This document shows positions 1 through 8,609 of a stretch of DNA of 64,000 nucleotides, piece by piece (position 1 is the stretch's first letter; each line of letters opens with the position of its first letter). The notes beneath the pieces are model-generated. The model made no database searches. It saw nothing but the letters and a program-made list of their open reading frames with translations, and was not told the origin of the DNA. Source of the DNA: Brevibacillus_H sp049846925 (lineage in GTDB: Bacteria > Bacillota > Bacilli > Brevibacillales > Brevibacillaceae). Location of the stretch: the NCBI RefSeq assembly GCF_049846925.1, contig NZ_JBNCMT010000006.1, forward strand, positions 124,001 through 188,000, in the 5' to 3' direction. The translations under genes were made by a program, and so were the position numbers.

Positions 1-1206
1 CATGCGGTTTGCTGGCAAGATATTTCCCTGATCATCAATGATGGCTGCCGTGATTCCCGGGAATGGTTTACCCATGGAGCCCGGTTTGATATCCATGCAC
101 TTGTAATTGGAGATTAACTGACCACCCGTTTCTGTCATCCACCAGTTATCATGGATGCGTTGGTCAAATACTTTCAAGCCCCAGTACACGACTTCCGGGT
201 TCAAAGGCTCCCCTACGCTCAACACATGGCGCAAGGAAGACAGATCGAAGCGTTTTACCACTTCGTCACCCGCACCCATCAGCATGCGGAAGGCAGTCGG
301 TGCACTGTACCAGATGGATACTTTGTATTTCTCAATGGTTTTGTACCAATCTTCCGGCGTGAATCTGCCACCACGAATGACACTGGTCGCTCCGTTCAAC
401 CAGGGAGCAAAAATACCGTAAGATGTCCCTGTTACCCAACCTGGGTCAGCGGTACACCAGTATACATCATCCTCTTTAAGGTCAAGCACCCATTTACCCG
501 TTTGATAGTGTTGAATCATCGCATTATGTACATGGAGAACGCCTTTTGGTTTGCCAGTTGATCCAGACGTATAATGCAGAATCATCCCATCTTCACGATC
601 GACCCATTCGATCTCCAGCTCAGTGGAAGCCTCATTCATCAGTGCCTGATAGCTGTATTGACCTTCTGGAAGTTCACCTTCTGCACCTACCAGGATCACG
701 TGCTTCAATGCTGGCAAATCCTTCAGTGCAACCCGTGGAAGCAATGCAGGTGTCGTCACAATTGCGACTGCTCCGCTGTCTTCCAGACGATCCTTGACGG
801 CAGCTTCCATGAACGCTTCAAACAGCGGGCCTACAATGGCACCAATTTTCAACGTGCCGAGAACGCTGGTATATAGTTCAGGAGTACGTGGCATAAATAC
901 AAAAACACGATCACCTTTTTGCACACCGAGGTTGCGAAGCACATTGCCAAATTGATTGGAGAGCTGGCTGAGTTGTGAGAAGGAATACGACTCTTCACGT
1001 GTCGCATCACTATAAATGAGAGCCGTTTTGTCTTTACGTTCAGTCTGGAGATGACGGTCTACCACCTCGTAAGCCATGTTGACCCGTCCGGTTTCATACC
1101 AGCTAAATTGTTTTTCGACATCTTTCCAATCGAAGGATTCATACGTTTCTTCATAGTTTGTTAAGTTGTATTGTCCATCAACTGATGCGATCTTCTCTAC
1201 TTTCAT
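1..1206 (-). CDS. acsA: Acetyl-CoA synthetase-like AMP-forming ligase, C-terminus beyond window edge
   Basis: Converts acetate (or a short acyl acid), ATP and CoA to acyl-CoA through an acyl-adenylate. The reading frame starts at ATG 1206 behind a strong AAGGAGGAGA site and runs off the left edge, leaving about 402 residues visible. The adenylate-forming core motif YTSGSTGKPKG is near residue 190, and the WWMTETG motif of the acetyl-CoA synthetase branch follows. The C-terminal lid with the acetylatable lysine lies outside the window. The next gene upstream on the same strand (1319-2959) encodes a close homologue, so this is a tandem pair. No terminator is obvious in the 112 bp between them, so co-transcription is possible. 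Substrate preference cannot be told from sequence; AcsA is the nearest match. Confidence 0.85.
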   Translation of the reverse strand, partial: MKVEKIASVDGQYNLTNYEETYESFDWKDVEKQFSWYETGRVNMAYEVVDRHLQTERKDKTALIYSDATREESYSFSQLSQLSNQFGNVLRNLGVQKGDRVFVFMPRTPELYTSVLGTLKIGAIVGPLFEAFMEAAVKDRLEDSGAVAIVTTPALLPRVALKDLPALKHVILVGAEGELPEGQYSYQALMNEASTELEIEWVDREDGMILHYTSGSTGKPKGVLHVHNAMIQHYQTGKWVLDLKEDDVYWCTADPGWVTGTSYGIFAPWLNGATSVIRGGRFTPEDWYKTIEKYKVSIWYSAPTAFRMLMGAGDEVVKRFDLSSLRHVLSVGEPLNPEVVYWGLKVFDQRIHDNWWMTETGGQLISNYKCMDIKPGSMGKPFPGITAAIIDDQGNILPANRM

Positions 1207-1318
1207 ATTCTCTCCTCCTTGTAAGCGAATTCATAATTTCTCCATATTTATTCAACACCTATGTGGTAATTCCTTTCAGAAATGATTGAATTTTTGCATT
1301 TTATTTCGACGTGATTCC

Positions 1319-2959
1319 TCAATCTTCCATAGTAGACAAGTCTCCAGTCGGCAAACCAAGCTCCCATGCCTTCAAAACACGCCGCATAATCTTACCACTT
1401 CTTGTCTTTGGCAACGATGGTTTGAACTCTAATTCTCGTGGAGCAGCATGTGCAGCGAGATTGTCTTTGACGTACTTTTTGATTTCGGAAGCCAGCTCTT
1501 CACTAGGCTGGTATCCTTGTCGAAGAGTGATGAACGCTTTAATAACTTCTCCTCGCAACGGATCAGGAATACCAATGACGCCCGCTTCACCTACAGCCGG
1601 ATGTTCGACCAGCTTGCTTTCTACTTCGAACGGGCCGACTCTCTCTCCCGAGGTGTTGATGACATCGTCAATTCTTCCCTGGAACCAGAAGTACCCGTCT
1701 TCATCTCGGTAAGCTGAATCGCCGGAGATGTACCATCCATTTTTAAAATAAGAGTTATATTTATCTGGGTCACCCCAAATCGTTCTCATCATGGCAGGCC
1801 AAGGAGGCTTAATGGCCAAATCACCCATAATCCCCGCTGGAACTTCTTTTCCCTTTGCATCGACTACTGCTAGATGAATGTCAGGCAGTGGTTTGCCCAT
1901 GGAGCCCGGTCGAATATCCAGCCCAGGACGATTGGCGCAAATGGTAGAGCCGGTTTCGGTCATCCACCAGTTATCGTGGATGCCTTTGCCCAATACCTGC
2001 TCACCCCAGCGAATGACTTCCGGGTTGAGTGGTTCCCCGGCCGATAGCACATGGCGCAGGGAAGAGAGATCAAATTGACCTGGCAATTCATCACCCGCCG
2101 CCATTAACATGCGAAACGCTGTTGGGGCACTGAACCAAACATTGACCCTAAACTTTTCCAACGTCTGATACCAGTCTTCTGGACGGAATCTGCCACCTCG
2201 GATGACGATTGCAATCCCATGCAGCCAGGGAGCAAACATCCCTGCAGACGTGCCTGTAATCCATCCAGGGTCAGCCGTACACCAGTAAACATCCCCAGGC
2301 TTAAAATCATAGACAAGCGCTCCTGACACATACTGATGAATGAGCGCAGCATGAACGTGCAGAACTCCTTTGGGCTTCCCAGTTGAGCCTGATGTATAGT
2401 GAAGCAACATGCCGGACTCTGGATCTACTGATTCAATAAACGGTTCATCAGACTGATCCATCACTTGGGCGAATGAAATAAATTTCGTATCCTCTTCTAC
2501 AGTCTCTTCACCCACAAGGATAATCTGCCGTAGGTTCGGCAATTCCTGATGTGGAATACGCGGCAAGAGCGCAGCAGTTGTCACAATGGCAGTGGCTTGA
2601 CTGTCTAGCAGCCGGTCACGAACGGCAGCTTCCATAAATGCTTCAAACAATGGTCCAGCAATCGCACCGATCCGAATGATCCCTATCAATGCAATGTACA
2701 ACTCTGGACTGCGTGGCATAAACAAAAACACTCTTTCTCCCTTCTCAATGCCAAGTTGTTGAAGCCCTCTGGCAAATTGGGAGGAGAGCCTTGATATTTG
2801 TTCGTATGTATAGGTTTCATCTCTAGTCCCATCAAAATAATAAAGCGCTGTGTTTCTGCCACGACCCTCCCTTACATGGCGGTCTACAGCCTCCCCAACA
2901 ATATTTCCTGCCCCATTTTCCGTCCATGGATACTTCTCACGAGCTTGTGCAAAATTCAA
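1319..2959 (-). CDS. acsA: Acetyl-CoA synthetase-like AMP-forming ligase
   Basis: Full-length acyl-CoA synthetase of about 546 residues. It carries the P-loop YTSGSTGKPKG near residue 190, WWMTETG near 335, and the C-terminal PKTRSGKIMRR motif whose lysine is the catalytic, acetylation-regulated residue in Acs enzymes. It is closely similar to its downstream neighbour at 1-1206. Start choice: the frame opens at GTG 2968, but GAGGTGATC, a very good ribosome site, overlaps that codon and sits 8 nt before TTG 2959. TTG 2959 is therefore preferred. The 3' end lies about 110 bp from the second copy. Role by family: acetate assimilation; it could instead be a propionyl or branched-chain acyl-CoA synthetase. 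Confidence 0.88.
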   Translation of the reverse strand: MNFAQAREKYPWTENGAGNIVGEAVDRHVREGRGRNTALYYFDGTRDETYTYEQISRLSSQFARGLQQLGIEKGERVFLFMPRSPELYIALIGIIRIGAIAGPLFEAFMEAAVRDRLLDSQATAIVTTAALLPRIPHQELPNLRQIILVGEETVEEDTKFISFAQVMDQSDEPFIESVDPESGMLLHYTSGSTGKPKGVLHVHAALIHQYVSGALVYDFKPGDVYWCTADPGWITGTSAGMFAPWLHGIAIVIRGGRFRPEDWYQTLEKFRVNVWFSAPTAFRMLMAAGDELPGQFDLSSLRHVLSAGEPLNPEVIRWGEQVLGKGIHDNWWMTETGSTICANRPGLDIRPGSMGKPLPDIHLAVVDAKGKEVPAGIMGDLAIKPPWPAMMRTIWGDPDKYNSYFKNGWYISGDSAYRDEDGYFWFQGRIDDVINTSGERVGPFEVESKLVEHPAVGEAGVIGIPDPLRGEVIKAFITLRQGYQPSEELASEIKKYVKDNLAAHAAPRELEFKPSLPKTRSGKIMRRVLKAWELGLPTGDLSTMED

Positions 2960-3068
2960 AACGATCACCTCATCATCTTTTTAATTTCAGTAAACGAAAA
3001 CTCTGTCCATTCAGAAAATTACAAAAATACTTTCGTTTTCTTTCGCATTTTTCCTTCCATAAACTACT

Positions 3069-3099
3069 TACAAATTTCGGACAGTTAGCAATGTATAAT
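3069..3099 (+). promoter_or_regulatory. Possible sigma-A promoter for the metallophosphoesterase gene
   Basis: A consensus TATAAT (3094-3099) lies 42 bp before the start of the gene at 3141. The best -35 candidate is TTACAA at 3069-3074, with a long 19-bp spacer. The intergenic region is shared with the oppositely oriented acs gene. Confidence 0.4.
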
Positions 3100-3140
3100 G
3101 AAGATCGATTCTCTATGGATAGAAGAGGTGAATATACAAC

Positions 3141-4043
3141 ATGTTATGGCTATTATTTTTGTTACTTATACTTGTCGTACTCGGACGCGCCTATCGCAAT
3201 ACTTTCCACCCGACTCTGAATCGTATTGAAATCCCATTGCAACAGGCTGAACGTCTGGGCACATATGAGATCCCTCCTGTCCGCATCTTGCATTTATCGG
3301 ATCTGCATATGGAGAATATCTCGATTACTCCAGAGCGAATTGTCGATGAGCTGGCAGGTGAAACCATAGATATTCTCGCTATTACAGGAGACTTCCTCGA
3401 CCGAGAGCGCAATATTCCTCGTGCAATTGCTTATGTTGAGAAGCTTCAAAAATGCAATCCGACCATCGGGACATATGTCGTCTTCGGCAATCACGATTAC
3501 GTCCTTGCACCAAACAAGTTGGCTCAACTGAAACTCGGATTAGAGCGAATTGGCTGTGTCTGTCTATTCAATGAAACAGCCACCGTATCGCTTGGTTTAA
3601 CCAAACTGCATATCATCGGAATTGATGACTACCATACACGGAGAAGCAATGTGGAAAAGGCTTTTAAAGACGTTCCAGATGAAGGCGTTCGATTGATTTT
3701 GACACATGACCCTACCGTCGTTTTGAACATGAAAGACTACGATTTTGATTATTTGCTTGCAGGACACTTCCACGGTGGACAAATTCATTGGCCAAAGCCG
3801 TATCATTTGATGAGAATGGGCAAGCTGGCTCGCATGAATATTGTCAAGGGCTTGCATTATCATGAAAATCGTCCGTTTTATATCAGTGAAGGTTTAGGAC
3901 AAACAGGTGTTAACATCCGCCTGCGATCACGACCTGAGATTACACTGCACACAATGGGTAATACACATGAACAGGAAACACAAGCAACCCGTCTGCAGCA
4001 ACTTATGATGCAAGAGTCTGCTCCCTCTTTGGCACACGAGTGA
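3141..4043 (+). CDS. Membrane-anchored metallophosphoesterase (YkuE/YaeI-like)
   Basis: Calcineurin-like phosphoesterase of 300 residues. Residues 1-15 are a hydrophobic N-terminal anchor, followed by the metal-binding motifs of the family in order: HLSDLHMEN (about 51-59), GDFLDR, GNHDYV, THDP and the C-terminal AGHFHGGQ. These residues form the usual binuclear metal site. YkuE/YaeI-type relatives are membrane-associated and act on phosphoesters, in some cases lipid-linked; the substrate here is unknown. The gene begins at ATG behind AGAGGTG. It ends a few bases before the next regulator gene, so the two may be read together. The length is normal for the family and no key residue is missing. 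Confidence 0.88.
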   Translation: MLWLLFLLLILVVLGRAYRNTFHPTLNRIEIPLQQAERLGTYEIPPVRILHLSDLHMENISITPERIVDELAGETIDILAITGDFLDRERNIPRAIAYVEKLQKCNPTIGTYVVFGNHDYVLAPNKLAQLKLGLERIGCVCLFNETATVSLGLTKLHIIGIDDYHTRRSNVEKAFKDVPDEGVRLILTHDPTVVLNMKDYDFDYLLAGHFHGGQIHWPKPYHLMRMGKLARMNIVKGLHYHENRPFYISEGLGQTGVNIRLRSRPEITLHTMGNTHEQETQATRLQQLMMQESAPSLAHE

Positions 4044-4085
4044 GGTATAATGAGAACAATTCAGTTTGTTCGGAGGGAAAGCCAC

Positions 4086-5108
4086 TTGCTAAGAGAATGG
4101 GAGAAACAAGTTGAAATGATCAAGCAAGTTACAAAGCTCAATCTTGGGCTTTTTTCTTGTATTCAGACAGAATGGGAAAATTTTCGTCTTGTCTATGAGC
4201 AAACAGGAAATGAAGTGATTCAGTATTTTTTGGAAGGCGATACAGTCTGGTATATTGGTATCGTTACCAACGAATGGTCTAAATCTGCCCGAGCCATGCT
4301 GCCGCTTCTGTTCCCTATGCATCTGAGGGAAAATACCAATCAAGAACAAGCCCTTCATTGGTTAAAAGCGGTGTGGAACGGAGAAAAGGCAGACCCGCCT
4401 GCTTCTCTGCATGCCGCTATGAACTGGACGGAACCACGGATTTGTTTTTGCATCACCCGTTTAGGAATCTTAGACAGTAATATCTACCCTTTTTGGCGGG
4501 AACTGTTCGGCAGCTTCTTTTCTACACACGGCAATTTTTTATTGCTCTCCCTTTCACCTAAAGTTCACCTTTTGTTGCTGCCTTCTTCCCTTCTCTTGTC
4601 CGTTACCAAAAAAGAGGATAATCCACAAGAAATAGAAAAAGAATGGGCGTACAGCATCCATGACTTGTTAGCAACAGAAGCATCTGAAAAGACTCGAGTT
4701 TTCGTAACCCATCCTCTCCATCAACCGACCGAACTGGCAGGTTCGCTCCACGCCTTTCAGACTCTGACCAATGTGTTCACTCTTTTTTTCCCGAATCAGT
4801 ATGTAGCTGCTACCTCTGATTACCGTCTGGAGCAGTGGGCCATTTCTTTGAATGAACAGGAAAAACTACAGATACAGTCTGCCCTTTCCGCTCACTCCAT
4901 CCATGCACTTGGTCCTGAACATATCGAATTGCTGCGGGAATTTTTCCAAATGAACCTGAATTCCAGCGAAACGGCTCGCAAGCTCTATCTCCACCGTAAT
5001 ACATTGTTGTATCGCCTGGATAAAATTACAGAGGTAACAGGACTCGATCCCCGCCATTTTCATGATGCGGTCATTTTGCGGTTGCTCTTGATCGTTTCAG
5101 CAATTTGA
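4086..5108 (+). CDS. PucR/CdaR-type transcriptional regulator
   Basis: A 340-residue regulator whose last ~60 residues form the CdaR/PucR-type helix-turn-helix (NLNSSETARKLYLHRNTLLY), as in sugar-diacid and purine regulators. The N-terminal 280 residues show no domain I can name; they probably sense a ligand. Start choice: an ATG at 4050 is in frame but has only GAGG before it. TTG 4086 has GGAGGG (4072-4077) 8 nt upstream and is preferred. It directly precedes the MsmX-type ABC ATPase gene, with 94 bp between them. That pairing suggests, but does not prove, that it controls the shared sugar-import ATPase. Confidence 0.75.
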   Translation: MLREWEKQVEMIKQVTKLNLGLFSCIQTEWENFRLVYEQTGNEVIQYFLEGDTVWYIGIVTNEWSKSARAMLPLLFPMHLRENTNQEQALHWLKAVWNGEKADPPASLHAAMNWTEPRICFCITRLGILDSNIYPFWRELFGSFFSTHGNFLLLSLSPKVHLLLLPSSLLLSVTKKEDNPQEIEKEWAYSIHDLLATEASEKTRVFVTHPLHQPTELAGSLHAFQTLTNVFTLFFPNQYVAATSDYRLEQWAISLNEQEKLQIQSALSAHSIHALGPEHIELLREFFQMNLNSSETARKLYLHRNTLLYRLDKITEVTGLDPRHFHDAVILRLLLIVSAI

Positions 5109-5202
5109 CCAAACCGATTTGTGCAACTCATCCATACCATCTATTTCCAATTCTCTGTACGATTGGAATTGACAGAATATCGTGAATATGGGGGATGGTA
5201 TA

Positions 5203-6318
5203 ATGGCAAAGGTACGATTGAACCATGTCTACAAAAAGTACGGGCCGAATCAAATTGCAGTCAAGGATTTTCACCTGGAGATTGAAGATCGCGAATTCCT
5301 TGTTCTCGTTGGACCTTCTGGCTGCGGCAAATCAACCACCTTGCGCATGGTTGCCGGTTTGGAAGACATTTCGGAAGGTGATCTTTATATCGGTGACACA
5401 CGAGTGAATGATGTCCCTCCCAAAGACCGTGACATTGCTATGGTCTTCCAAAGCTATGCACTCTATCCACATATGAACGTCTATGAAAATATGGCTTTCG
5501 GTCTGAAACTGCGCAAATTTTCCAAGGCTGATATTGATATGCGCATTCGGGAAGCAGCACGTATTCTCGACATCGAGCACCTGCTTGACCGCAAGCCAAA
5601 AGCACTCTCTGGTGGCCAACGCCAGCGTGTTGCCCTTGGGCGAGCCATCGTTCGTGAGCCACAGGTATTCCTGATGGATGAACCACTGTCCAATCTCGAT
5701 GCCAAATTGCGTGTGCAAATGCGGACAGAAATTGCCAAGCTGCATCAACGTCTGGATACAACGATAATCTATGTTACGCACGATCAGACGGAAGCCATGA
5801 CGATGGGTGATCGGATTGTCGTCATGAAAGACGGTATGATTCAGCAAGTGTCTACCCCAACCGAGATCTATAATCATCCTATCAATCAATTTGTCGCCAG
5901 TTTCATTGGCTCTCCCGGAATGAACTTCGTCAAGGGAACAATTACAGAACATGCGGGTAAAATCCACTTCGAATCGAATGCAATCGATGTGATTTTGCCT
6001 GATGACAAGGCACATGTCCTGCGTCAACGAGGATACATAGGTAGACCCGTCACCTTTGGAATCAGGCCCGAGGATATTTACAGCGATACACAGTTCATTG
6101 AAGCAAATCCATTTCAAAGCACGATTACAGCAGAAATCGATGTAGTTGAAAATATGGGCTCTGAACTGTTTGTTTATTTTAATAACATTGCCAAGACACA
6201 GATGATCGCCCGAGTCGATGCACGTGAAGGTCTGAAGACCCGAATGAACGTTACCTTGGGAATGGATTTAGCAAAATGCCATGTGTTCGATACCGAAACC
6301 GAAATTGCGGTGTTTTAG
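5203..6318 (+). CDS. msmX: MsmX/UgpC-type multi-sugar ABC transporter ATPase
   Basis: Cytoplasmic ATPase of 371 residues that powers carbohydrate ABC importers. It has Walker A GPSGCGKST (about 37-45), a Q-loop, the signature LSGGQRQRVALGRA, Walker B VFLMDEPLSNLDAKLR and the switch histidine in YVTHDQTEAMTMGDR. A C-terminal MalK-like TOBE regulatory domain starts at about 240. No permease or binding protein lies next to it. This matches the known role of MsmX in Bacillus as a shared ATPase for several sugar transporters. The frame extends up to GTG 5182, but ATG 5203 begins the conserved MAKVRL end and has GGGGGAT just upstream. A terminator follows. Confidence 0.9.
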   Translation: MAKVRLNHVYKKYGPNQIAVKDFHLEIEDREFLVLVGPSGCGKSTTLRMVAGLEDISEGDLYIGDTRVNDVPPKDRDIAMVFQSYALYPHMNVYENMAFGLKLRKFSKADIDMRIREAARILDIEHLLDRKPKALSGGQRQRVALGRAIVREPQVFLMDEPLSNLDAKLRVQMRTEIAKLHQRLDTTIIYVTHDQTEAMTMGDRIVVMKDGMIQQVSTPTEIYNHPINQFVASFIGSPGMNFVKGTITEHAGKIHFESNAIDVILPDDKAHVLRQRGYIGRPVTFGIRPEDIYSDTQFIEANPFQSTITAEIDVVENMGSELFVYFNNIAKTQMIARVDAREGLKTRMNVTLGMDLAKCHVFDTETEIAVF

Positions 6319-6328
6319 GAAATGAATT

Positions 6329-6354
6329 GCCTCCGTTTTCCGACGGGGGCTTTT
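6329..6354 (+). terminator. Rho-independent terminator after msmX
   Basis: GCCTCCGT (6329-6336) pairs with ACGGGGGC (6343-6350), with one G-U pair, followed by TTTT. It lies 10 bp after the msmX stop. Confidence 0.75.
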
Positions 6355-6430
6355 CTGTGAAAAACTCCCAACATAATTACCTGGTCACGGCAACAACCTA
6401 TACCTATTCAGAATGTAGGGAGTGAGTTGT

Positions 6431-7903
6431 TTGTTGAGACGTCTGCCCACTATCCTGCTTACATTGGCCATAGTTGGATTAGTAATTGTCCCTGTCACTT
6501 TTCAGCAAAGACAGCGAGCCCTGGAAATACAGCAAGCAGAAGAAACGAAACGGATGCAGGAGATGCAGGAGCCACACCCCACGGTCACATCATTGCATTC
6601 AAGTATTCCTCGGATTAACTATGTTGAACAGGTGCGTGATATCAGGCGTAATGTGGAAAGCCGCCCTCACGTAAAGACGATTCATCATAACAAAAAAGAT
6701 GCGAGCCACTACATCGAGCACGAAGTTGTCGTACGCTTCTCTCCCCGCCCCTCACAGGCTGCGATTGACAAGATGCTGAAAAAAACCAATTCTCGTATCA
6801 AGAGATCCTATCAGGATTCGATGATCATTCAATCGAAGACGATGACAACCAAACAGTTAATGAAGTATTTTGCAGAACATCCGGATTCCATGTACGCAGA
6901 GCCGAATTTCATCCTGCTGCCTAACCGTGTCCCCAATGACTCCTTGTACAAACGCTATCAGTGGAACCTCCCACTCATTCGGGCAGAACAGAGCTGGGAG
7001 ATCAGTGCCGGAAGTCCCAAGGTCACTATTGCTGTAGTCGACACAGGCATTGACTTGAATCACCCTGAATTCAAAGGAAAATTGGTGGATGGTTACAATG
7101 TGATTGAAGATACCAATAACCCCAATGACGACAACGGGCACGGAACCCATGTGGGTGGAATTATCGCTGCACGTACGAATAACGCAGATGGAATTGCCGG
7201 ACTTACCTGGAACTCCAAACTTATGCCTATAAAAGCGATTGGGGCAGATGGATCAGGAACTGCATTTGACATTGCACAAGGAATTCGTTGGGCAACGGAC
7301 CATGGAGCGAGAGTGATCAATCTCAGTGTCGGTAACTATAATCCTTCGTCGGCACTTGAAGAGGCATGCCGCTATGCCTATCGTAAAAATGTAGTGCTTG
7401 TTGCGGCAACTGGCAACGACGCAACTGATCAACCCGGTTATCCTGCGGCATACAAGGAAGTGATCGGTGTATCGGCAGTAGACCATCTCAAGCGCTTTGC
7501 CGACTTCTCCAACTACGGGAACTATGTGGATGTGGTGGCTCCGGGTGTAGATATTCCAAGCACCTATATCTACAGCGATTACGCAGCGTTGTCTGGCACC
7601 TCCATGGCCTGCCCTCACGTAGCAGCAGTTGCATCATTGATATTGTCAGTAAACCCACGTCTGAAAAATACAGAGGTAATCAATATCCTTCACAAGTCTA
7701 CCGTCGATCTGGGAAAACCAGGAAAAGATTACTATTACGGATATGGCATGATTGATGTCAATTCCGCTTTACGACATGCAAAGCTTCGCATTGAGAAACA
7801 GCCTGCAGAACCAAAAATACCAGCAGCCCCACCAAAGCAGGAGTATGAAGGAATCGGTGGATTGCTGCATAAATTTTTCATGGGAATCGGACTAGGCAAA
7901 TAA
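6431..7903 (+). CDS. Secreted subtilisin-like serine protease with propeptide (S8 family)
   Basis: Secreted subtilase of 490 residues. Residues 2-25 are a basic stretch plus hydrophobic signal or anchor. Residues about 95-165 resemble the inhibitory I9/fervidolysin-type propeptide (EVVVRFSPRPS to YAEPNF). The catalytic domain spans about 175-450, with Asp204 (VVDTGIDLNHPEF), His237 (DDNGHGTHVGG), oxyanion Asn329 (AATGND) and Ser391 (LSGTSMACPHVA). A short Pro-rich tail follows. Start choice: GTG 6422 overlaps the ribosome site, whereas TTG 6431 sits 8 nt behind GGGAG and is preferred. The next gene starts 19 bp later, so both may share a transcript. Substrate unknown; an extracellular or cell-wall protease is likely. 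Confidence 0.9.
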   Translation: MLRRLPTILLTLAIVGLVIVPVTFQQRQRALEIQQAEETKRMQEMQEPHPTVTSLHSSIPRINYVEQVRDIRRNVESRPHVKTIHHNKKDASHYIEHEVVVRFSPRPSQAAIDKMLKKTNSRIKRSYQDSMIIQSKTMTTKQLMKYFAEHPDSMYAEPNFILLPNRVPNDSLYKRYQWNLPLIRAEQSWEISAGSPKVTIAVVDTGIDLNHPEFKGKLVDGYNVIEDTNNPNDDNGHGTHVGGIIAARTNNADGIAGLTWNSKLMPIKAIGADGSGTAFDIAQGIRWATDHGARVINLSVGNYNPSSALEEACRYAYRKNVVLVAATGNDATDQPGYPAAYKEVIGVSAVDHLKRFADFSNYGNYVDVVAPGVDIPSTYIYSDYAALSGTSMACPHVAAVASLILSVNPRLKNTEVINILHKSTVDLGKPGKDYYYGYGMIDVNSALRHAKLRIEKQPAEPKIPAAPPKQEYEGIGGLLHKFFMGIGLGK

Positions 7904-7922
7904 TCCAGAGGGGGGATTTGCG

Positions 7923-8522
7923 ATGAAAGTAGCCATTGTGTTTGCACAAACAGGAAAAACGAGTTTCAATCACGAGATTCTAAACCGTGCCCAAACAACG
8001 TGTGACCGCTTAGGGTTAACCTATACCGTCCGGGATTTGTATCAGATGAATTTCCAGCCCGTTTTTTCAGAAGAAGACATGCGAAATGTGGAACAAAACA
8101 AAGCATCAGGCGATATTGATGAAGAACAGCAGGTCATCACTGATGCTGACACGCTCCTGATGATTTATCCTGTCTGGTGGTGGTCACAACCAGCGATCCT
8201 GAAAGGCTGGATTGACCGGGTATTCACAGATAACTTCGCTTTTCGCTACGAGAAAAATGGGCCTGTTGGTCTCTTGAAAGGCAAAAAGGCAATCGTCTTT
8301 ACCACCACTCGTGAATCGGAAAAGGAATTAAAGGCCAGTGGATTTGATCAGGTCATGCAAAAACAGATTGTTGACGGGGTGCTTACGTTGGCCGGTTTTG
8401 AACCGGTCATGTACCAGAACTTCGCTGCCGTCCCCTATGTAACTGCTAATGATCGAAGAAAAATGCTAAATGAAGTGGAACAAACGATCATGAGTATGCT
8501 GGGAAATCCTGTTACCGTATAG
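7923..8522 (+). CDS. Flavodoxin-like NAD(P)H oxidoreductase
   Basis: A 199-residue protein of the flavodoxin-like NAD(P)H:quinone oxidoreductase family (MdaB/YrkL/KefF type). The N-terminal strand MKVAIVFAQTGKTSFN binds the FMN/FAD phosphate, and IYPVWWWSQPAILKGWIDRVF is the hallmark segment of the family. It starts at ATG behind AGGGGGG and probably reduces quinones or related electrophiles in the cytoplasm. It ends at a strong bidirectional terminator shared with the convergent aspartase gene. The exact substrate is not predictable. Confidence 0.85.
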   Translation: MKVAIVFAQTGKTSFNHEILNRAQTTCDRLGLTYTVRDLYQMNFQPVFSEEDMRNVEQNKASGDIDEEQQVITDADTLLMIYPVWWWSQPAILKGWIDRVFTDNFAFRYEKNGPVGLLKGKKAIVFTTTRESEKELKASGFDQVMQKQIVDGVLTLAGFEPVMYQNFAAVPYVTANDRRKMLNEVEQTIMSMLGNPVTV

Positions 8523-8533
8523 AAATGAAAAAC

Positions 8534-8578
8534 CACCAGACACTAGCCTCGACATTCATGGCGGGCTAGTGTCTGGTG
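8534..8578. terminator. Bidirectional terminator between convergent genes
   Basis: A perfect 15-bp inverted repeat: CACCAGACACTAGCC (8534-8548) with GGCTAGTGTCTGGTG (8564-8578). On the minus strand it is followed by GTTTTTC, so it can end the aspartase transcript as well as the reductase transcript. Confidence 0.85.
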
Positions 8579-8609
8579 AAGCAGTTTTAAGCGAGACCTT
8601 GTGAGGCTG

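Noticed and set aside
1207..1318. CcpA cre site between the two acs genes
   Set aside because: The best candidate, TGAAAGGAATTACC, lacks the central CG of the consensus.
5169..5204. TTGACA (5169-5174) and TATAAT (5199-5204) before msmX as a sigma-A promoter
   Set aside because: The spacer is 24 bp, and the TATAAT overlaps the start codon of the chosen ATG, so they cannot form one promoter for this gene.
5332..6117. 261-codon open frame antisense to msmX
   Set aside because: It lies wholly inside a well-supported gene, has no ribosome site and shows no protein-like motif; a shadow of the codon bias.
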